64,000 nucleotides of DNA, from NCBI RefSeq assembly GCF_000278135.1, contig NZ_JH725022.1, positions 481,626 through 545,625 on the forward strand. The letters are read 5' to 3'. Below, in pieces: positions 59,702 to 64,000 of this stretch; position 1 is the stretch's first letter, and each line of letters starts with the position of its first letter. The translations under genes were made by a program, and so were the position numbers. The notes beneath the pieces are model-generated. The model did not search any database and had not been told where the DNA came from. It saw nothing but the letters and a program-made list of their open reading frames with translations. The stretch comes from Candidatus Bartonella washoeensis Sb944nv (lineage in GTDB: Bacteria > Pseudomonadota > Alphaproteobacteria > Rhizobiales > Rhizobiaceae).

Positions 59702-60342
59702 TAATTAAAATTGACTTTTGGTGTTTGTTGGCTATTGGTATCTATAGTAAACGTTGGCATAGGTTTAGCATCCCGAAACCATAGTTTTGCCCAAATCATT
59801 GTTGGCATTGTTTTTAGTGTGGTATTGTATATACGTACTGATTCAATATAATCACGACGGGCAACAGAGATACGGTTTTCAGTCCCTTCTAATTGTGATT
59901 GAAGAGCGAGGAAATTCTGATTTGCTTTGAGATCAGGATAGTTTTCAACAATGGCCATAAGACGTGAAAGTGCGCTTGATAAATTTGCTTGATTGTTGAG
60001 ATATTGCTGCATTATTTCTGGGTTATTCAACATATCAGCATTAATGTTCACTTGTGTTGCTTTTGCACGTGCTTCAATAACATTTGTAAAAACAGCTTGT
60101 TCATGAGATGCGTAGGCTTTGACCGTTTCTACAAGATTGGGAATAAGATCTGCTCGGCGTTGATATTGATTCAATACTTCACTCCATGCTGCATGTGCTT
60201 TTTCTTCATTTGTTGGTATCGTATTAAATCCGCAACCACTTAAAGATGGTATTAAACATGCCAAGAAAATAATGATTGAGATTCGCTTTAACATTTTAAT
60301 TATAGGATAAAATACAATTGAATCATTTCGTAAATTTAACAT
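59701..60342 (-). CDS. LemA family lipoprotein
   Basis: LemA-family proteins are coiled-coil envelope proteins of unclear role. A hydrophobic leader with lipobox LSGC is followed by NEEKAHAAWSEVLNQYQRRADLIPNLVETV, seen here as short blocks, and a second helical region with SQLEGTENRISVAR. ATG 60342 is preferred since GGAGAT lies eight bases upstream, giving 213 residues. ATG 60294 (MLKRIS) gives the most typical lipoprotein leader but lacks a ribosome binding site. It is coupled to the TPM gene by a one-base overlap. Confidence 0.87.
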   Translation of the reverse strand: MLNLRNDSIVFYPIIKMLKRISIIIFLACLIPSLSGCGFNTIPTNEEKAHAAWSEVLNQYQRRADLIPNLVETVKAYASHEQAVFTNVIEARAKATQVNINADMLNNPEIMQQYLNNQANLSSALSRLMAIVENYPDLKANQNFLALQSQLEGTENRISVARRDYIESVRIYNTTLKTMPTMIWAKLWFRDAKPMPTFTIDTNSQQTPKVNFN

Positions 60343-60387
60343 AAAGATATCTCCGTAACCATTTCCTATATTATATAGGATGTACAT

Positions 60388-60898
60388 TTTCTATGAAAAG
60401 TATTTTGAATTTTATAAGAAGACATTTTATGAAGAAAATCATCTTTGTATGAGTTTTTATCATATTTATCGTATTTAAGGTTATTAATTTATAAACAATA
60501 ATTAAAATATAAATACCATTTTATGAAATAAAATATTATATTTTATAATATTAATTTTAATTATTATTTATTTTCTATTTTTAATTTATAAATTATTTTT
60601 TTATTATAACAATCGAAGAAAATTTTTTTACGATATTGAAAAGGAGATGAATATAAAATTTATTTATAATTAGAAAATAAATTTAAAAAAATAATTTATT
60701 AAAATTTTTATTTTAAAAATTGCATAAAAAACGCAATTTATCAATTTTTTTGTTTCTCATTTTTGTAAAATAGGCTGAGAATATTCCAGAAACTGCAATG
60801 ATAATTTGAAGAAAACATATATAGGCTGAGGTGAAATGCCGTTAGTATCTCTTGCCATAAATAGATAGATTCCAAGGATAAAACACCCAGAGATACCA
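60388..60898. other. AT-rich intergenic region
   Basis: About 500 bases, almost only A and T between 60480 and 60720. No frame looks coding. It separates the conserved block from the decayed MFS gene. Confidence 0.5.
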
Positions 60899-61878
60899 TT
60901 AAACTATTCCCTGATATTCAGGATTACGAGAGAGTTGTAATAAAGAAATTGAAAGAACCCAGCTCGAAAGTCCAAATCCAATCATGAAATAAACCGGAAA
61001 ACAATGAGTGTGTGTATTGACAGACAGAATTATAAGATCAATAGCCATAACAGCTAATAAAAATACTAGTGTTTTTCTTACGGATAAAACTTTACAAAAA
61101 AGTAGTGAAAGAAGCGCACCAATAAATACACCTGCTGAATAAAGTGCTTCGAACATTGTAAAAGTTCTTCTACCTGCATTCAAGATCTCTTGTATATAGG
61201 GAACAAAAATAACAGGAATAGTCATTAAGAAAGTCATAATAATTATCTGGCTTATACAAGGCATAAAAAAAGTTGGGTTCTTCTTAAAATAACGAAGTGA
61301 TACTATATAATTTCCCCACCAGTTTTTCTGGTTTTTACTTTGAGATCTTTGGTTTTTAGGCATCTTCATTATAAAATTAAATAAACCAGCAATAATAAAG
61401 AATATGCCGCCTATTAGAAACGTTCCTTTTATTCCTGCATAGGAGAGTATAAATCTGCTTAACCCCATACCCAGGATAGCACAAAGTTCATAGAGCATAT
61501 CGATTGTTGTGTTCGCATTGATTAGATGTTCTTTTGCAACGATACTTTGGATTAAAGGAACAGCGGATGGCGTATAAAAAGAGATAAAAATACCCAAGAG
61601 AGCAGATAAGACCATCAATTCAATTTCTATGTTAAATTGTCAAAGTATTACTCAACCGATGATCACCAAACCTCTGACAAGATTTGAAATAATAATCTGC
61701 GTCTTAAAATTGTATTTTTAGTAAATACACTAAAAACAGGCGAAAAAATAATGCTAGGCATCCAGAGAAAAAACATTAGAAGCGCTACACTATGAATTGA
61801 ACTTGTCTGATTGTAAGCGAGCCATAACAATGCGATATAATTTATCCCGTTTCCAAATGTGCCAAATGAAGCACTCAA
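60899..61878 (-). pseudogene. Major facilitator superfamily transporter, frameshifted
   Basis: Minus-strand frame 61878-61663 encodes the first two helices of an MFS carrier (SFGTFGNGINYIALLWLAYN, then LWMPSIIFSPVFSVFTKN), ended by a stop. The rest is in another frame, 61618-60899, starting MMVLSALLGIFISFYTPSAV, with about eight further helices. The gap and frame change fall where helix 3 should be. The gene is thus broken by a frameshift, and the last helices also seem shortened. The substrate is unknown; the closest form is the drug or metal efflux type. Confidence 0.7.
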
Positions 61879-62610
61879 CTTTATATTTTAGCTCATAAAA
61901 TTTAAGAAAGTCTCAAATTGCTGATATATAGACTGAAGTGATAAGAATAAATGCTACCAACTGGTGTGAAGTAATGATTGGATTTATCCTCATACTTTGA
62001 GTAGGGGCATTGTTACCTTATCATGATCATAAAAAATCAAGAAACGGTTCTTAACATCACAATTCAAAAATCTTAATGGAACAGATAAAGTTCTTCCTTC
62101 AACTAAAGTCACAATCAGAGGAATTCTATGGCTAAACAAAAAAACTAGTGAGGTGTGCAATGAAGATAGATGGCAATTTTATACGATTTGTGGATGGCAT
62201 TATTTCCAGTTTTCCAATCGTGAATTTATGGCACGTTACGAGAATATAAAGACAGTAAAAAACAGTAAAAATTTTTATTTCAAAACCTTAAAACGAAGTA
62301 GCAAATATTATTAATACTAAAAATTTCCACAGATTTTAGAGCTTCAAAAATTTCTCGGATTGTGGATCCTTCGTTGAAAGCTTATAAAATCAGATAGATG
62401 ACAAAATAATTTTCGTGAGAATAAAGGGGTTAGAATCTAACATCAGCATCTTTTGGGTTCAAAGTTAATAAAGCCATCGCTTTAAAGAGTAGAAAGAAAA
62501 CCAAAACACCTCATAATAATAAACCAACCCCACTACTATATCTTATTCACTACAAAATATGATTAGTACACTATAATCATTATCTCTTGCAAAGACGTAC
62601 AGCTCTAAGT
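61879..62610. other. Region without recognisable genes
   Basis: About 730 bases with short frames only. A 21-codon frame at 62160 (MKIDGNFIRFVDGII) is too weak to call. No tRNA or repeat was seen. Confidence 0.4.
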
Positions 62611-62691
62611 TTACCATACACGATACAATAAATCCGATCCCAACGCTAATACTATTGCGCTTACTACCAATGCATATATAGCTGCAAGCAT
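62611..62691 (-). CDS. 26-residue hydrophobic peptide with near-consensus ribosome binding site
   Basis: On the minus strand, AGGAGGTGG lies four bases before ATG 62691. The frame encodes MLAAIYALVVSAIVLALGSD and six more residues ending RVW before TAA. It is a single membrane-spanning helix. The ribosome binding site is among the closest to consensus in the window, which argues that the short frame is translated. The size and form fit small membrane proteins, including toxins of type I toxin-antitoxin pairs or phage small membrane proteins; no antisense RNA was identified. I do not recognise the family. Confidence 0.5.
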   Translation of the reverse strand: MLAAIYALVVSAIVLALGSDLLYRVW

Positions 62692-62784
62692 AATCCACCT
62701 CCTAACAATTCTGATCAATTTATATCTATCTAATTGTTTTTTTTAAAATAGTCAATATGTATTTAACTCTTAAAAAAATCAAAT

Positions 62785-62892
62785 TTAGGGAAAGAAATTG
62801 GCTTCATCTCCGCCATGAATGACGTAGTTTTGCAGTGTAGAAGGGTAATGGATAATACCGTTATCGTAGTATTTTTGATTGAAACTGACCAT
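62785..62892 (-). CDS. Short 35-residue ORF, possibly a gene fragment
   Basis: Minus-strand ATG 62892 with a weak GGTGA upstream, encoding MVSFNQKYYDNGIIHYPS and ending GGDEANFFP. It looks more like real protein than random AT-rich sequence, but no family is recognised. It lies between the tiny hydrophobic ORF and the phage tape-measure remnant and may be phage-derived. It could be a fragment with the rest lost. Confidence 0.3.
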   Translation of the reverse strand: MVSFNQKYYDNGIIHYPSTLQNYVIHGGDEANFFP

Positions 62893-62906
62893 TATATTCA
62901 CCTATA

Positions 62907-64000
62907 ATGAAGACACGGGAATTTTTTCTTCATTGTATGTCAGCTGCGCGTGAAGTTTTGGAACTGATGATCAGTGCCAGTCAAGCAGGGATTGGCGAAC
63001 AAGATCTAGAAGCCTTTAGTATTTATGCCGCAAAAGCAGCTGTAGCATTTGATATGACGGGGGATCAGATTGGTGAACGCTTTGCCAAATTGCGCAATGT
63101 CTTCAAACTGGATCAAGCAGGCATTGAAGATTTAGGTGATGCTATCAATCATCTCTCCAACCATATGGCGGCAAAAGCCAGTGAAGTGTCTGATTTTACC
63201 AATCGTGCCACCGGTGCAGCAACCATGTTTAAGCTCACCGCACGTCAAACAGCGGCGTTTGGTACGGCAATGATTTCTGCGGGTATTGTCCTTGAAAGTG
63301 CAGCGCGTGGTTTTAATGCCATGAGTGCGCGCATTCAGGCAGGGGGCAAACATATAGAAGATGCTTTTGCCAATATCGGTCTTTCACGGCAAAAGTTTAT
63401 GGAAGATCTGGATAAAGACGCCACTGGGACCTTGGTGCGCTTTTTTGATGTTTTAGCCAAATCAGAACAGGGCATGCGTTCTCTGATTGCCATTGCTGGG
63501 CGCGATTTTACCGGTGATTTTGCCAAATTGGTTGGTAATCCGGAATTGTTAGGACAAGCTTTAGAATATGTGAAAGATCCCAAAATCTTTAAAGGTTCGG
63601 TAGAGCAAGAAGCGGACAAACAAGCAACCGGTGCCATCAGACAGTTTGAACTTTTGCAAAACCGCATTGTGGCTTTGGGCATTACCATTGGTGAAGTGCT
63701 CTTGCCTCCTGTCAACAGTTTGATGGAAAGTGTTGGTAATTTTACCAATGGGCTTATGGCATGGGCCAATGCCCATCCCGCTTTAACAAGTGCCATCATC
63801 AAAACCATTGCAGCTCTGATGGCTTTTAATATTGCTTTGCGGGTGTTGCGCTTTACTCTTGCCGGCACACGCCTCGGGCTTCTGCAACTCATAACTCCTT
63901 TTGTGAAGCTTGGAGCGCTCAGCCGTGCTCTTAAAACAAGTTGGTGAGGTTTAATCGCATCAGGGCGCTCAGTGGGAATAATGGCAGCAAGTCTTGGTGG
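62907..64000 (+). pseudogene. Phage tail tape-measure protein, 5'-truncated and interrupted by a nonsense codon
   Basis: Tape-measure proteins set phage tail length. From about codon 12 the frame shows the TP901-type core: REVLELMISASQAGIGEQDL, then AFDMTGDQIGERFAKLRNVF, TARQTAAFGTAMISAG and the helical AHPALTSAIIKTIAAL. The N-terminal part expected before REVLEL is missing. The frame stops at TGA 63945 after LKTSW. It continues in the same frame as GLIASGRSVGIMAASLGG to the window edge, so TGA probably replaced a tryptophan or similar codon. It belongs to a prophage remnant extending to the right. Confidence 0.75.

Overview
The window looks like a chromosomal segment of a Bartonella species (Alphaproteobacteria, Rhizobiales). 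The evidence is the low-GC composition, the bamA-lpxD-fabZ-lpxA-lpxI-lpxB order, a gltA/gltX/comEC neighbourhood, paired glutamyl-tRNA synthetases, and a dense set of type V secreted surface proteins among decayed genes. The species was not determined. Conserved blocks are compact and mostly intact. Accessory blocks are AT-rich, gene-poor and full of gene fragments, as expected in a host-restricted pathogen undergoing genome reduction.

Layout. 1-6.9 kb: outer-membrane biogenesis and lipid A synthesis operon. 6.9-11.2 kb: polar amino-acid ABC importer on the minus strand, with a tandemly duplicated periplasmic binding protein. 11.9-27.7 kb: housekeeping genes (gltA, gltX, comEC, rpiA, DUF2059 protein, gor, class II DAHP synthase, nadE, second gltX, DEAD-box helicase, nadK). 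27.9 kb: tRNA-Arg(CCG). 28.5-51.1 kb: accessory block with hutH, an APC amino-acid permease, a two-partner secretion pair (33.7-43.5 kb), decayed toxin/immunity modules, a classical autotransporter, and a decayed membrane-transport and small glycine-zipper peptide locus. 52.1-60.4 kb: housekeeping genes again (DivK-like regulator, rplM-rpsI, recJ, parE, lipB, TPM and LemA proteins). 60.9-64 kb: broken MFS transporter, a tiny hydrophobic ORF with a near-perfect ribosome binding site, and a nonsense-interrupted phage tape-measure gene that runs off the window.

The most interesting signal is downstream of the 2670-residue filamentous haemagglutinin. Its C-terminus looks like an alpha/beta-hydrolase toxin domain. 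Its stop codon overlaps the start of a decayed small cysteine-containing (lipoprotein-like) gene, the position expected for an immunity gene. About 0.6 kb further on lies a second decayed member of that family, now fused in frame to a fragment homologous to the haemagglutinin C-terminus. This resembles the orphan toxin/immunity arrays of polymorphic two-partner secretion systems. A second candidate is the 49-51 kb region: a glycine-zipper peptide reminiscent of class II microcins, facing a decayed HlyB-type exporter. All functional statements rest on reading translations by eye; no database search was run.
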